This document shows, piece by piece, positions 51,420-63,864 of a DNA stretch of 64,000 nucleotides. Both the position numbers and the translations under genes were made by a program. The DNA comes from Serilophus lunatus (lineage: Eukaryota > Chordata > Aves > Passeriformes > Eurylaimidae), in assembly GCA_013399895.1 (NCBI GenBank), contig VXBA01002855.1:434001-498000 (forward strand). Direction: 5' to 3'. The notes beneath the pieces are model-generated. The model was not told where the DNA came from and ran no database searches. It saw only the letters and a program-made list of their open reading frames with translations. Within the stretch, counting starts at the first letter, position 1; every line of letters begins with the position of its first letter.

Positions 51420-54400
51420 CTGAAATTATAACAAATCATGGGACTAAGGTTGCATTTTAATTTAATATGTTTAACTTACTTAATTACAGGAAAAAAAAAA
51501 AGCAGAGAGCTCTTTGTTTGTCAAAACTTTTGTGCGCATATATCTGGACAAAAGTTCCAAAATAACGAACTCTGATTTTTATCCCTTAGCTATCTGCAAG
51601 TGATGCCTGTCTTTTGAAAACCTCTACCTGTTACCATCCTCTTGCTGACTTGATACAAAAGGATCAAGCATAGGCTGTAAAATCATACATCAAAGCACTC
51701 TCACAAATAATCTTTTTTTCAGGAAGATGACCTTTCCCAGACTATCCAGTCTCAAAATCATCTACTTTTCCTGGAAAAGCTTATCAATCAATGGAGATTA
51801 AAAACTGCAGATGGGGAAAAATCTCCAACACTCTCCTATGAAGAAATAGAGATGATGAAATGTGTTGAGATAATGATACTGCAGCAATATAACAATGGCC
51901 CTCAAGCTCATTTTTTCAGAAGAAACAGTAACATCTTTGTCAATAAGATTAAAACTAACTTCTGTATTTCTAAACACATAGTAGTGCTCATCTCAGTGAA
52001 AGGCCTTACCCTTTCTGTTTGCTCTTTATAAGAGACCTCAGATTTCACTCGACAATATTTATCACTAGCAGCCATTTAAAATAACAATTAATTGATGTTA
52101 TTGTATGAATAGTAGTATCACATCAGCTGTTTCTCATCACCCTTTGAAAATAAACTGACTTATTAGTACATTTAACATTTGATTTTTACAGCAGTTACCT
52201 TGTCTCATCTCTGAACTAAGGCTTCTTAACATTCTGATAAACTGCAATGATGGATCAATTCAGATACAATTTAATCCACTAAGTTTTTTAAGTCTTTTCC
52301 ATACTATTTTACATCCACCAAAATTTAGAAAAAGACCTGAGAAAGTAAATAGAAAAGAACCAGCTACTTTAATAATAGATCAATTTCATCCTCTGCTGGA
52401 CCTGATTTCATTAGAACTACCTCCCCAGGTGGTGTTGAGCTGAAATCGCTGAATTCCCAAACACTAACTGGCAGTTAAGACAGTAATCTCCAATTTAGCT
52501 GTATGCTCAATTTCTAATCAGCAAGTTTTATATTTTTCTCTTCTACACTATACTTGAAACATTGAAATACTGCAGCACACTTCTCTGAAAAATGCCTTTT
52601 AACTTTAACTCATTATTTTATGGACTGAAACAGCTGCAAACAGAAAACTTGGAGTTACAAACAATAATGTGCCTCAACTAAGTTTACCATTAAAGAGTAC
52701 AGTTATTTCCAATTAATGTTTCAATCACTGTATTAAAGTACACAAGAACCTGAAAAAGAAATGTAAAATCAGGCTGCAGAGGTATCAAGATGCAAATTTT
52801 AATGAATGCATAGCTGAATGGAGAAAAAGCAAGTAGTAAAGGGGGAGGTCCTAAACTTCAAAAAATCCAGTGTTCACACTCGCAGACTCAGTTCATTTGT
52901 CACTAAGGACTTACCCCTCTGGTTCCTATCAAGCAGCTCAGCAGAGCTGCAGCTGTCCATGCAGGAGCCATCTGGCTCTGTGCTGAACCAGTGCCTTCTC
53001 TGACCCTGTTTGACTGTGCCCTCCTCTAGTGCTGTCGTCATTAATGCAATTAGTGTGATGACACACAACTCAGACTCCTGTACAGTAGGATTGTGATGGA
53101 GAACAGAAGTGCATTTCCAAAGCATAAACAGTTCATACTGCTTTTATTTTATTAATCAACATTTTTATTTCAAAGGCATGTAATAAATGAAATTAACTTG
53201 GAATCAGCAAACTTCTGTACTACAGGAAGTCATACTGTGTTATCATCTGCTCATGCTCCATATACTGAGACTGCACTAACTGCATGTACATAAAACCCTA
53301 AGCAATGTTTATGACAACTCATGTCAAATAGAAGGTTCTACATCAGCAGGATGGTATAAGATGCTACACACTAACTATAATGCATAAAAACACTAAATTG
53401 TCAGCAAAAGCTAATTCTTCCTTGAAGATTTCTCCACCAACAAGACCCTTCACTGAATCACCACATAAACTCTTTCTGAAGACAAGGAATTGGAAACAGA
53501 GAGAGACAGAGAATAACATTTAAACACATTGCTAGAATTGAAGAAAGTAATTTCTGACTCATGGAGAAGCACATATTTACAGGGAAGGACACCAGTAGTA
53601 TCAAGTTCACTCAATCAAGCCAAGCAAAACAGATGTGGACATCAGTCTCTACAGTTCACCAGTAAACAAACACCCCACAGAGATATTAATAGGGAATGAC
53701 TCTAATCCCTCCATCCTCCAATAAATTGAAGTCCTAGTAGTGTGCAACAGGTTAACAAGTGTATAAAAAAAGTAATCTGCTAAACAGTGTTTCTCACTTA
53801 AGTCTCTAAAAATGGAACTGTTTTTCTTCTAAATTCAAAAATAAATTTCTGTGAGCAATATTTAGTCTCTTAAAAATAAGTTAAAAGAGAATTGATTAGT
53901 TTTTAAAGCAGAGAAATTAACACCGTTTATAGCCAGATTTTCCTTGAAACAAGTATACCTAGAAACAGGAATAAACAGATGTAAGCAGTCATACAGCTAA
54001 TATTTAAGTACCTGAGTCACTGCTGCTGTCACTGCTAGATGAAGAGTCACTGCTGCTGGATGACTCTGAAGTACTACTGCTGCTGTCAGAATCAGAATCT
54101 GAAGAAGAGTCTGTCTCTGAAGATGAAGAGGAATCTGATGACTCAACATTTTGCTTCTGTGTCATAATCAACTTCGGTGCATTTTTAAGATGCTCCCGTA
54201 ATTCATCCCTAATTACCAAGAAAAAATAAAATTTGTTTTTCAGTTTTATTTTTTTGTTTGCAGGGGGAAGGGAAGATGAAGGAAGTAAATATCATATCAG
54301 AAAACTGTTCCTCACGTTAGTCCTCCAAGGCCAATGGAAGTGAAGAAATTGATGGCAAAGCGAGTGTTTCTTGGGTTATCCCGAGGCAATAATCCCTCAA

Positions 54401-57400
54401 AGAAAGGTTGCAGTGTCCTGATGGAAACAGACATCTAAATTAAACACCATGCTATCTTAGCATTCTTACTGGCATTAAGAAACTGAAAAAAAGAATCTGT
54501 ATGGATCTCCACGGGAGAGCAAAAGTTTTCCCTTCAGGCATTTTTCAATACTTTTATTGTTTGTATCTGTAATGTATCTAATCAAATGCTATTTAAAAAC
54601 TTGCTCCTTTATGAAAACAAACTTTTTCACACACAGAAGAATTGCATTCCTACTGACAGATCATGTGAAGTCCTGAAGGGACTTGTGAAAAGGCAGTAAC
54701 CTGTGACAGGAAAGGGTAATACATGTTGACCAATAAGTTCAAAGATCTAGGTACCTGTGCTGAGACCCCACCATACAGGGCCTTAAGTATGGTTTCAAAT
54801 TTAAGTTTACAGGAGCTAAAGCATTCACTAAACTCTTCATCATACATAGAAGAAATGCCAACTCAGAGGAAACAGGGTCAAGCATCTGAAAGTGACATTG
54901 TTAGAATGCAATGTATTAAATCCCATACAGATTTAAAACAATGTGTTATTTATACTTATGAATAAGCAACCAATCCTAGAAAACCTGTTACTAATATTTG
55001 TGTGGCTTTTTCTAATTTTTGTTGGAAAAAGAAGCCATACTAAGATTTATTATGCAGCTATATAGCTGACTATATATAAAAGACTCACACTTGGAAAATT
55101 CTTACACAAAGCTGAATATCATCAGTGGGGGGAGACAAAGGAGATGTATCTTTCAAATAGTCATGCACATACTTGCACTCAAAATGATGGTAATGGACTC
55201 ACCTTAACGTGACTCTTTGCAATGACTAAATCTATACATTAATTTATTCTTCAAGTACTACAGCTACAGAACTTTGTTGAAGGTGAACACAGATTTTTTA
55301 CCTGTACTTTTTCAGATAAAGAAACTAATTAAATTTACTGTTTTGAAAATAAAATTTCAACTTACTCATCTTTTAATCTTGCATTTAAATTAGGAAGTCC
55401 CATATATTCACTGAGTTCCTGAAAGAATATTTTGACAAAAATTCTACTGGAGGATGTGGTAGTTTCTTCACTCAGTATTATACATTCAAGGACCTGCAAA
55501 CATTCAGAAAAATATAAACCCGTAATTTTAAACATATTCCTTTATCTATCTTAAAAAATCTTGTCCTTAAGTAACTAATAAAGACTGTTTTTTTTCCCCA
55601 AAAGAACATAAATTCTGTAATTCCTAGTCAAGACTGTCTTCCTCAAAATTTTTTTCCACACCTGAGATCAGCTTGTGATCATATTCATGCAAGTAATTAT
55701 TTAAGGATCTATTTTATCTAGGAAAGCTCCATAAGAGAAAATCAGGTGTGTGAACTTTTGGGAAGTTTAAGATTTAGGACTTAACTACTAAAGAGGTAAA
55801 ATATTTGGACTGACTTAGGTGTCTTATGCCTGAACAATTAGATTAGGCTACAAAACAAAAATGAAACTATTTGAAAAGTTAAATGAAGAAATAAATATCA
55901 AGATATGTCATATTATTATGTATCAGAAAGTAAATAAGAGTAATCTTGTAATTTAAATTAAAAATTGTAGCATTTTTAACTGTCTTGTAACTCTATGCAA
56001 CTTTTAATTTAATATATAAAAAGATCAGAGGTTCAAAATTCTTTTCTAAAAGATGTACATTTTAATCAACAAATTCCACCCCGGCTCCACAAAATAACAG
56101 CTTAAATCAAGTACTGAAAAATGGGGAGGGAGAATGGTGATTTACAAATGGGCAAAAAGAGATGGAGCCTACCAAAATTGTTCAACAGTGTCTGAGAATA
56201 TACTTAATATAGTCCAGTTTGCTACAAGTCCAAATAGTTCCAAGGTGTAGAATAAATACTAGAACTAATACATTATTAGGAGTATTGGAGATTAACTATT
56301 GCAAAGAAATCTAAGACAATAACTTCTTATTTTTAACTTACACTCCAGGGAATTGAATCAGTGTATAGTAGATGAGCAAACATCTTGGCAACATTTCTCA
56401 GTTTGTTTGTTTCCAAACGATGAATGGTATCATACTGTTCTTTGAAAATAGCTTCAAAGGATTCCATATATTCTTTTTTTAACAAGCAGAAACGCTGAGA
56501 TAAAATTGTACAATTTAAACAATCAGATAAAACTAAATACCAGACATGCAAATAATCTACATATAAGTGACCTAATGGTGTAAATATTTACTGCAGAATT
56601 TCCATTTTAAATAAACCTTGGAGGAAGAAAACACATTCACACAGACGTATTTTATTGGTTTGAGAAGCTGTCAGAAGAAACTTGTCTGCATTGCAAACCA
56701 GTAATTATCAATTTTCAACTACAGCATATCATCCAGCAATTTGTTTTACTTCTAAACATCCAGTATTTTCACCTCATATAACTCCATTTTTTTCATTACA
56801 CCAGTGAATGACTATTTCAATTTAGAAAGGCAGCCGAAAACACAAAGGTTAAGACATTTTGGATATAAACATTCCTAAGAATATGGAAATCAACATTTAT
56901 ATTCATCTGAACATGCAGATTCATGCAGTTAGTGCTTTGTAACTGACTGTCAGCAGAAGGATTTCCTTAAGTACTTGATGGCAAATACGAAAAACTGCTT
57001 TTCAGCATAACTTGCTGCCTTGAGAAGACAAGTACTTAATCTTAACTCTTCAGAAATGTCAATATTATTGCTAAGGAAAACTTAAGAAATAACAGCAACT
57101 AAATTAGCAGTTAGTTACACAAAAACAGAGTTACCTGTTTACTGAAAAGTAAAAATCAAAACACTCACAAGCCCAGGACATTAAGTATTCAATCCTAAAT
57201 AAAACCTACTAAGCAACTTAAAAAAAGATGGTAAATAACACAAGTTTCCAAAATTAATATTCAGCACTGTAAAAAGAGTATTTTCTGGTAACTCATAATA
57301 TTTTCATCTTTTTAGTAACATTCTTTTGTCACTGATTTATTGTTCTACCATAATGAGAAAAAAGAGGCAAAATCAGCAACATTATAAAGGGAAAACGAGC

Positions 57401-57683
57401 TCTTTCATTCTGCATTCACTATGTTTATTAAAATCAAAATATTAATTCAATCCACTAATACAATCAACTAACATCAGCATTTTCAGAATTACAAAAAGAT
57501 TTTTAGTTTTATTTATCCATTAAAACTTCAGTTTGACACACAAAAAACAGAGTAAACCAATGAAATTTTCTATCATAAAGTGTAAAATCTGAAAACAGAA
57601 CTCACCCCAGCCAGTAACCCAAAGAATTTCTCGTATGTTCTTTGCTGAGCACAGCAGTCAAGTATCATATTGCAGAGTTCTTT
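50737..57683 (-). CDS. CWC22 spliceosome-associated protein, C-terminal part (six exons, 5' end outside window)
   Basis: CWC22 is a nuclear splicing factor with an N-terminal MIF4G domain that binds eIF4A3 and recruits it to spliceosomes for exon junction complex assembly, and a following MA3 domain. The window holds six coding exons on the minus strand: 57606-57683, 56342-56494, 55366-55493, 54316-54417, 54012-54208 and 50737-51419. Together they make 447 codons including the stop. All junctions have GT/AG introns and the phases join without a shift. Conserved stretches such as [35 protein letters not shown] and [18 protein letters not shown] are, from memory, nearly identical to human CWC22. 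The MIF4G half and the exon just before KELCNM are not in the window, so the gene runs beyond 64 kb. It looks functional: no stop or frameshift. Its tail is divergent and carries a tandem repeat. Confidence 0.96.
50775..50894 (-). repeat. coding minisatellite, five 24-bp units in CWC22
   Basis: Five tandem 24-bp units start at 50775, 50799, 50823, 50847 and 50871. The three central units are almost or fully identical; the outer two carry a few substitutions. Each encodes eight residues (RRNEERES, with RRNEDRET at the 3' end), so copy-number changes keep the frame. The human protein as I recall it has a single similar segment (RESKKNQDRRREKS). Confidence 0.95.
51420..54011 (-). other. CWC22 intron, 2.6 kb
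   Basis: The intron between the Ser/Asp exon and the terminal exon. It begins with the weak donor GTACTT and ends TTTCAG. No repeat or exon was recognised in it. Open frames near 52818-53125 are short and without domains. Confidence 0.85.
54012..54208 (-). CDS. CWC22 exon encoding DELREHL and a Ser/Asp tract
   Basis: This 197-bp exon encodes [20 protein letters not shown] and then about 45 residues that are almost only Ser, Asp, Glu and Thr. Such acidic serine tracts are common in spliceosomal proteins and are likely CK2 targets. The donor is GTACTT, a weak match to GTAAGT. Reading into the intron adds only a Gly codon completion and a Thr codon before TAA. Confidence 0.94.
54316..54417 (-). 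CDS. CWC22 exon ([14 protein letters not shown]...GLGGL)
   Basis: This 102-bp exon supplies the last base of the shared Glu codon, then [20 protein letters not shown] and [13 protein letters not shown], then two bases of a Thr codon. It codes for one of the most conserved parts of the protein, just after the MA3 domain. It is separated from the next exon by a short 107-bp intron. Confidence 0.95.
55366..55493 (-). CDS. CWC22 exon (VLECI...ARLKDE)
   Basis: This 128-bp exon begins in phase 0 with [20 protein letters not shown] and ends with ARLKD plus two bases of a Glu codon. Acceptor TTTGCAG, donor GTAAG. One visible difference from human is Ile for Lys after VLECI, and it sits in an otherwise conserved stretch. 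Confidence 0.95.
56342..56494 (-). CDS. CWC22 exon (RFCLLKKEY...SIPWS)
   Basis: This 153-bp exon in phase 0 encodes 51 residues starting [20 protein letters not shown] and ending [10 protein letters not shown]. It carries the highly conserved [20 protein letters not shown] segment at the end of the MA3 domain. The acceptor AG precedes CGTTTC and the donor is a perfect GTAAGT. Confidence 0.96.
57606..57683 (-). CDS. CWC22 exon (MA3 domain, KELCNM...LLAG)
   Basis: This 78-bp exon in phase 0 at both ends encodes 26 residues from [20 protein letters not shown] to FGLLAG, within the MA3 domain. The acceptor reads TTTTTTCCATAACCTAG and the donor GGG then GTGAG. It is the most upstream CWC22 exon I can find. 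In human CWC22 the preceding residues end ...FPESQT, and no exon coding for that region appears in the 6.3 kb upstream. Confidence 0.95.
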
Positions 57684-60600
57684 CTAGGTTATGGAAAAAA
57701 AAATGTATTTTTCTAGGTAAATTCACAGTAGCAGCAAAAAAACCAACACTAAGTACAAATTAATTGAAGTCTTACATGAATATGAGCTTGAAATGAACAT
57801 TTACATAAAACTTCACTGGCAACACCAGTAGTTTTGTTAATTCCTCTGGGATGTGAATATGAACTTTTGCCTTTCAAATTTCCTCTTCTGCTTAAATTAA
57901 GATTTATGTGGTAACACAGTGTGCATCTAATCAAAAAAAGTCAGAACTCATTTACAAACTGACTTTACCACAATGAAAAAGGAGACACAAGATAAAAAGT
58001 GAACATTTGGAGGGCTTTTTTGGTTGTTTTGTTTTTATCTGTGTGTTGCTTGGTTTTTTTTGGTTTGGGGTTTTTTGCTTGTTTTAAATAGCACCAATCC
58101 TTGCATTTATAGAAAATGAAAATTCTTTACAACTTCAAAATGTCAAAATTTTTTACAGACAAGCCATTTGGAAATGCAGTGTGTATGGTTGGCAGTCTAT
58201 TTCCAAAATCAGAAATATCTGTTGATTTTGCTATACACCTTTAACTATTCAGCCGTGATCTTCCTGACAAACTCTGCTTACCATAAGCAAGCAGAAGGCT
58301 GCATCCCACTGCAATTACTTCAGTCCTGAGACTGATATTCAGAAAGAGTAAATTCAGCCTTGGGAGGCCAACATGCCTGGACTTACTCTATAACCAAAAG
58401 AACGAGAAGAGCTTTTCTAAAGCAGCTGGTTTAGATTCATATTCAGAATCACACTCTAGAAAAGGATCTCTCCTAGGAAGGAGCAGAGGAAACCCAGCTA
58501 GATTAGTCTCCCAAACTTCTGTGCATCCCCCACCATGGACAGTCTGCCTTTCTTGTCTCCATGGTGAACATGGATGTAAGCAACAGAAGATGCTCTCCTT
58601 CCCTGACATCAACTCCCTTTCTTCTTGTCTCCCAATACTACCACTCCAAAATCAAGCTCTGGTAGCTACCTCCTCTTCTTGCACATACACCAAACTGGGA
58701 ACCAGAAGGCAACACACAGAGATGGATTCTGCTCTGTATCTCACCTCCAGGACCAGAGCCCTCCACCAGCTGAGAGCAGTGATCCAGGGAAGTAAGCCAA
58801 CATGGATTTAAAGCCCCACACCTACTAAGTTACAGATTGTAATACAGCTATGAATTGGTCTAGTACACATTTTGAAACTTCAATTAAAACAAGTGAAGCA
58901 AACATTTTTATATAAATTAAGAGCCATGAAATACACACTGCTTAAACAGCATTGCAGTTTTTCCCCCAATCCCTTTTTTTTATTACTGTTTTCTCATTAA
59001 GGCAAATTTCATAGCATAATCCAATTTATGACACTCCCAAATGCATTTCTAGTCATGCATCTTTTGTTATTAGTTTAATTTCTCTTTAAACTATTAGTTA
59101 AAAAAGATTATTTCAAACACTTTCTTCTCTTTATATCATACACCAATTTAATGTAGCATATACCAGAATTCATATTTTCCCAGTTCTGCCATTCTTTGAA
59201 GCATATATTCAACATTTTTTCTCATCATAAAAACTCAAAGCAAATAAAAAGCCAACCATGCTGAACAAGAAAAAATACTCTTCCAAATAACAGGGCAGCA
59301 ATGTATAATAAACTTGGAGATGTGTTTAAAGGCATTTCTTTTAACACTGTCACACTGTGTTAGTGTGATGTATTAAAATGAATATTAACTTTTTATATTA
59401 TCTCATTTTACAGGAATGCTACAGTTAATCAGTTTTTAAACAATAAAAAGGATAAACTGCTGATGCCACTGCTAATAACATCAGGAAGACTTGAAAAACA
59501 ATTACTTTTTGTCCTCATCCTAAATGCAATTATAGCACTGGTATTCCCTGTGGTTTACAGTAATTAAATATTTTAACATTTTAATTAAATATTACAGTGA
59601 TTTCTAGGAAGGTATTCTTGAATAACCACATGCACAGAAATAGATTTGCCCATAAAGACATTCTTGCTAGTGTTATCTAAACAACTTGTTTGAGGTTAGC
59701 TCTAGATTAACTGTCATTCAGATTTAAAATTCACAAAACTTTACCATTATTTAATTATTTTTTGAGAGATCCAACAAATTCAGATGGCAATTCCAGCTTA
59801 ATTTTACAGCTGCAAACATTAGTTAACTTACTTCTGTACTCCCAATGATGTTTATGGCAGGAAGAGCCTGTGTCATTTAGCCCATCACTTGTTCTGAAGA
59901 ACACAACAAATTTCTTCCCCAGTTTCACAGGTGATTTATACGTTGTGTTTTGACAGTTTTCACACAACGCTCAACAAGTAACAAAGGTTAGTTTAGAAAG
60001 TATGTACAGCTATCTAATCATGGAATAGAACACTCCAAAAAATCTGACATCTCATGCAGATGATGAATGATCTTCCATGAAGATCCTGAATTTATTATTG
60101 TACCACGGATAAAAATAGCAGTTCCCAAAACTGCTAAGACAGAAGATAAAGAGAAAGCTCCCCCTAAACATTTTCTACTATCTCTTACCCAAACAGAGGA
60201 ATGGTTTAGATGAACTGTGACTCAACCTAACGTGTCAAGTATCAGCATACATTTGAAGATGCTAAGGGGTAAACCAGGAAAAGACTGAAAAATCAGACTT
60301 GGTTTTTCTCCCAGTTTTACAATTTTAGAAAACAAGCACACACAACCTGTATTCTCTCAGCTTCACACAAAAGCTATGTTCACTGCAGAGGGAAGAGCTA
60401 AAGTAACAGCTTTTTCACTCCCTTCTGATCCCTTCCTTTTTTTACAGGTAGTACTTCCCCTCCCCTCCTCCCTCATCCCCCCGTGCCCCCTTTTTCGTCT
60501 CATTTTTTGCAATTTCTTTAAGATTTGGATTCAGGTAAGACAGGAATTTCGCAGGTGCCCCACAGGCTGACTTCATGAGGTCTCTTCTCCCCTCCCCGAG

Positions 60601-63600
60601 CTGGAAGAGATGCAATTTGCACGTCTCCTCCCTTTCCAGCCCCACAGCTCTGCTCCATACATTGCATATACAAACTGAAGCTGTCATAACACATTCCCAC
60701 TCTGTAAAATAATGTAACTTCTTAAAATACAAAATTATCAATGCCAACACTTAGTTTTTAGGAGTTTCTTCATGGAACTAAAGGATTTGATTTGCTGGGA
60801 GCAAAACTAGTAAAGAACATAATCTCATTTAAATCAACGTGAAATTGGAATTCTGTGACATGAGTGCCATTTTATATATTTGCACTGCTTTTACAGATGC
60901 TACATTTTTCCCTTTCCCCTTTTATTTCGTGGAAGTGTATTTTGCTTCCTAGACTAACTTAAAGCTTTTCTTACTGCTGCGTATTTTAATACAAAGGCCT
61001 ATTTTTCTCAGTATCTCCAGTAATTTGTATTTCCAGTAATTTGTCAAATTACCACTTAGAGCCAAGGCTGGCAAAGCCATGGAAGGTGCTTCAGTAGCTG
61101 GCAACCTACTGGCAAACTACATGCAGTGCTTTTGGCAGTTACCACCACCCTGCCTCCAGGTCTGTCTCATGGTCAGCTAATGGTCTTCCTCAACTTTTGT
61201 CTTTTGCTGAATGTGGTAATCAAAAATCTTGCATAAAACAGACTTACCATTTTACACAGGAATTATTAACTGGATATAGAGATAAATATATTTTAAATCA
61301 TGTTACTACAAGTCTGCAACACAAAAACACACACAAAAGAGGCTGTTGAAATAATACATCAAAGCCTCGCTGTATCTCTTTCTTTCCACCTGAAGGCTTC
61401 ACAAGCAAAAACTTCATTTTAAGTGATTTCACTCAGGTAATCTGAGCAATTCCATCTCCTTAGGTTAAATGCACACATACACATTCGGAAGATCAAAGTG
61501 TAGTGAGAATTCTAGCTAATGCTTGCTACCAGTAACACACAAATACAGCCCAGTTCTACAGAGATTCTACACCTCGGTTTTGTAGACATCAACATATACC
61601 AAAACGTGGTATGTACATGCTATGAATTTTTTTTTAATTGATAAATTATGAAAATTCAGATTGATTCTACATCTCAGTCCCACAAGAAGTCCTGCTTCAA
61701 AAGACAGGAAATCTACTTCAGGATGATCATCTTTTACAGGCAGTAGCAATTCTGAACGAATAATGATGCAGATGCAATACCCTCTAATTAGAAAGGAAAC
61801 CAATGAATCTAAGAAGTCATCAATATGAACAAAACATAATTATGAGCTTTAGATCACCCTATTCTACACCAGTTACCTGAACTACATTTTCACTAAATGC
61901 CAAGTCAACATAAGTACTTTTGTTATCTTCAAATCTTGATGCATAAGTAACACAAGAGTCACTGACACTCCCACCTCTCTAACTAGGACTGCTTTGAGCA
62001 AGTGACACCATCCTGTAAAAATGAAGATGTGTCAGATGCATGCAAAATTCTTTCAAGAAGGCTGTGCCAACAATAACTTTTTTCATATCAATTAAAAAAA
62101 ATAAATCTCTATGACCTATTACTTTTGCCTGGGATACATTGAGAGGCAAACATAGAAGAGGTTCTAACTTAATTGAGCAAAGTCCCAAGCATTGCTCTCT
62201 ACAAATTTAGTTCTTATCACTAGCAAAAAAAACGGAAGAAAAACCTAAAAGCCAATCCATTTCAGGCACATTTTCAAGGGACAAGAATGCTTTGGTTGGT
62301 TTCATTTTTTGGCTGTCCCCACGACCCTTGAGGGAGACTGGGCAACAAGATAAGATACTTCCCTTTCTGATCTCAGCTTGAATCATGCTAAGAACCTTCT
62401 AAAATTGAGTACTCCATGGGCAGTAGCATCTTAAAAAAAAAAGGATAATCCTCCCCCTTTATTCCTCATGTATGCTTACTGAAAGGATGAATTGTTTAAC
62501 TAAGTAATTGTCTTTTCTGCCTACTTTTTATTACCATAAGGAAACACCAGGGGTTTTTCTAAAACCATCAGAAACTGAAATATACTCCCTCCAAGACCAG
62601 AGGCAAAAAAAAAAAAATCTGTTCAGAGTAAGCATAAAGTAAAGCAGACATTTCAGTCAGGCTTGTTTGTTTTCCTCATAGTTCAGAGGCCAGAACAAAA
62701 CAGCCATTTTAATTTACTTAAATTTTCTTCTTTAGTAATACATAGGATTAATGCAGCTTTAACACAGATAATAACAGTAGTTTTTTAAAAAGGAAAAATA
62801 GTGTGCTCTGCCAAGACTGAGCATATGTCCAAAGAAGCAACTGCAAGGCTTGTTTAGAACAGCTTCCCACAGGCTGGAGCACAGACTACAACAAAGCTCT
62901 TCAACTTTTGATCTGCATGATTCAGTTGGGTCTAAGTAACACAAATAAAAGCAAAAGTATTCCCAGTAAATTTACTTGGGAAAGAAAGAATTGCAACTCT
63001 TGGAATGTTTTTCTTCCTTAAAAAAACCCAAAAAACCATAAGTGGACTGTTGACATCCCCCTCAGCAGCTGGTACTAAACTGCAATGCCAAAAAACAGCG
63101 TTATGTTGTCCTAGTCTGCAGATTATCCATTTCAAACTTAATCCTCTTTCTGTGAGTCAGAGCTGTGAGACAGATCCATTACTGGTATTAAGCAGACACA
63201 CACTTGTGTTGCACACCAGTTAATGTGACACGACAATCTGGTAATTCAATCACTGACAAAAACTGCTAAATGTATTTCTGAACTCAGCCCTGTCATGCCA
63301 AAAATCTCTTTATAGAGACTTCCAGAACAATTAACCAGAAAACAGTCATTAAGACTACATTAGTCTCAAACCTGTTGTTCATGTCTGTCCTTAGGTTTAA
63401 TATATACATATTATTTTTTGATTGTATTTAATTGACAATTTACCACACAAAACCTGTGGAAAACAGTATTAATAACAGAATTAAAAAATATTATTTTATT
63501 AAATACTTTCAGAAGAAAAACACAGTTACCGTAAAATTAGACTTGAACTTAAGTTTTGCAATGAGAACTTTAAGTTTCACTTCAGTTTTAAGCAATAGTT

Positions 63601-63864
63601 CAGCCATATGCTCTAGTTCCTGCTTCTCATGATGACTGCCATTCATAGTAGGAGTTGGAATAGAGAATAAGCATAAACACAGTTTGAAGATTCATCCCAG
63701 AGTTCACCAAATATTTCAGGACTCAGGACTATTTAAAGCTTTAAATCAGAAGGTGCAAAAAAAATTGCAGATAAGGCAACATCCTGTGACACAGGTTGTT
63801 GCAGCTTTCAGCAAAATGCACCAAAAAGGAAAAAAGTGCTTTAGGGCTAAAAAAGTAGTAGTAG
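57684..63864 (-). other. probable CWC22 intron, at least 6.2 kb
   Basis: Sequence upstream of the first visible CWC22 exon with no recognisable CWC22 coding. Two weak candidate exons on the minus strand (61.6-61.8 kb and 63530-63635) are discussed as findings. A T/G-rich low-complexity tract lies at 58014-58086. If this is all one intron, it is the longest CWC22 intron in the window. Confidence 0.6.
58014..58086. repeat. T/G-rich low-complexity tract
   Basis: A run built almost only of T and G (units such as GGTTTTTTTT and GTTTTG), probably a decayed simple repeat. On the minus strand, the direction of CWC22, it reads as an A/C-rich tract like that at 25.2 kb. Confidence 0.8.

Noticed and set aside
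59755..59967. Minus-strand frame ending LELPSEFVGSLKK with an acceptor-like TTTGCAG
   Set aside because: The part after the acceptor is under 20 residues, and the rest of the frame lies in intron-like sequence, so chance is the simpler explanation.
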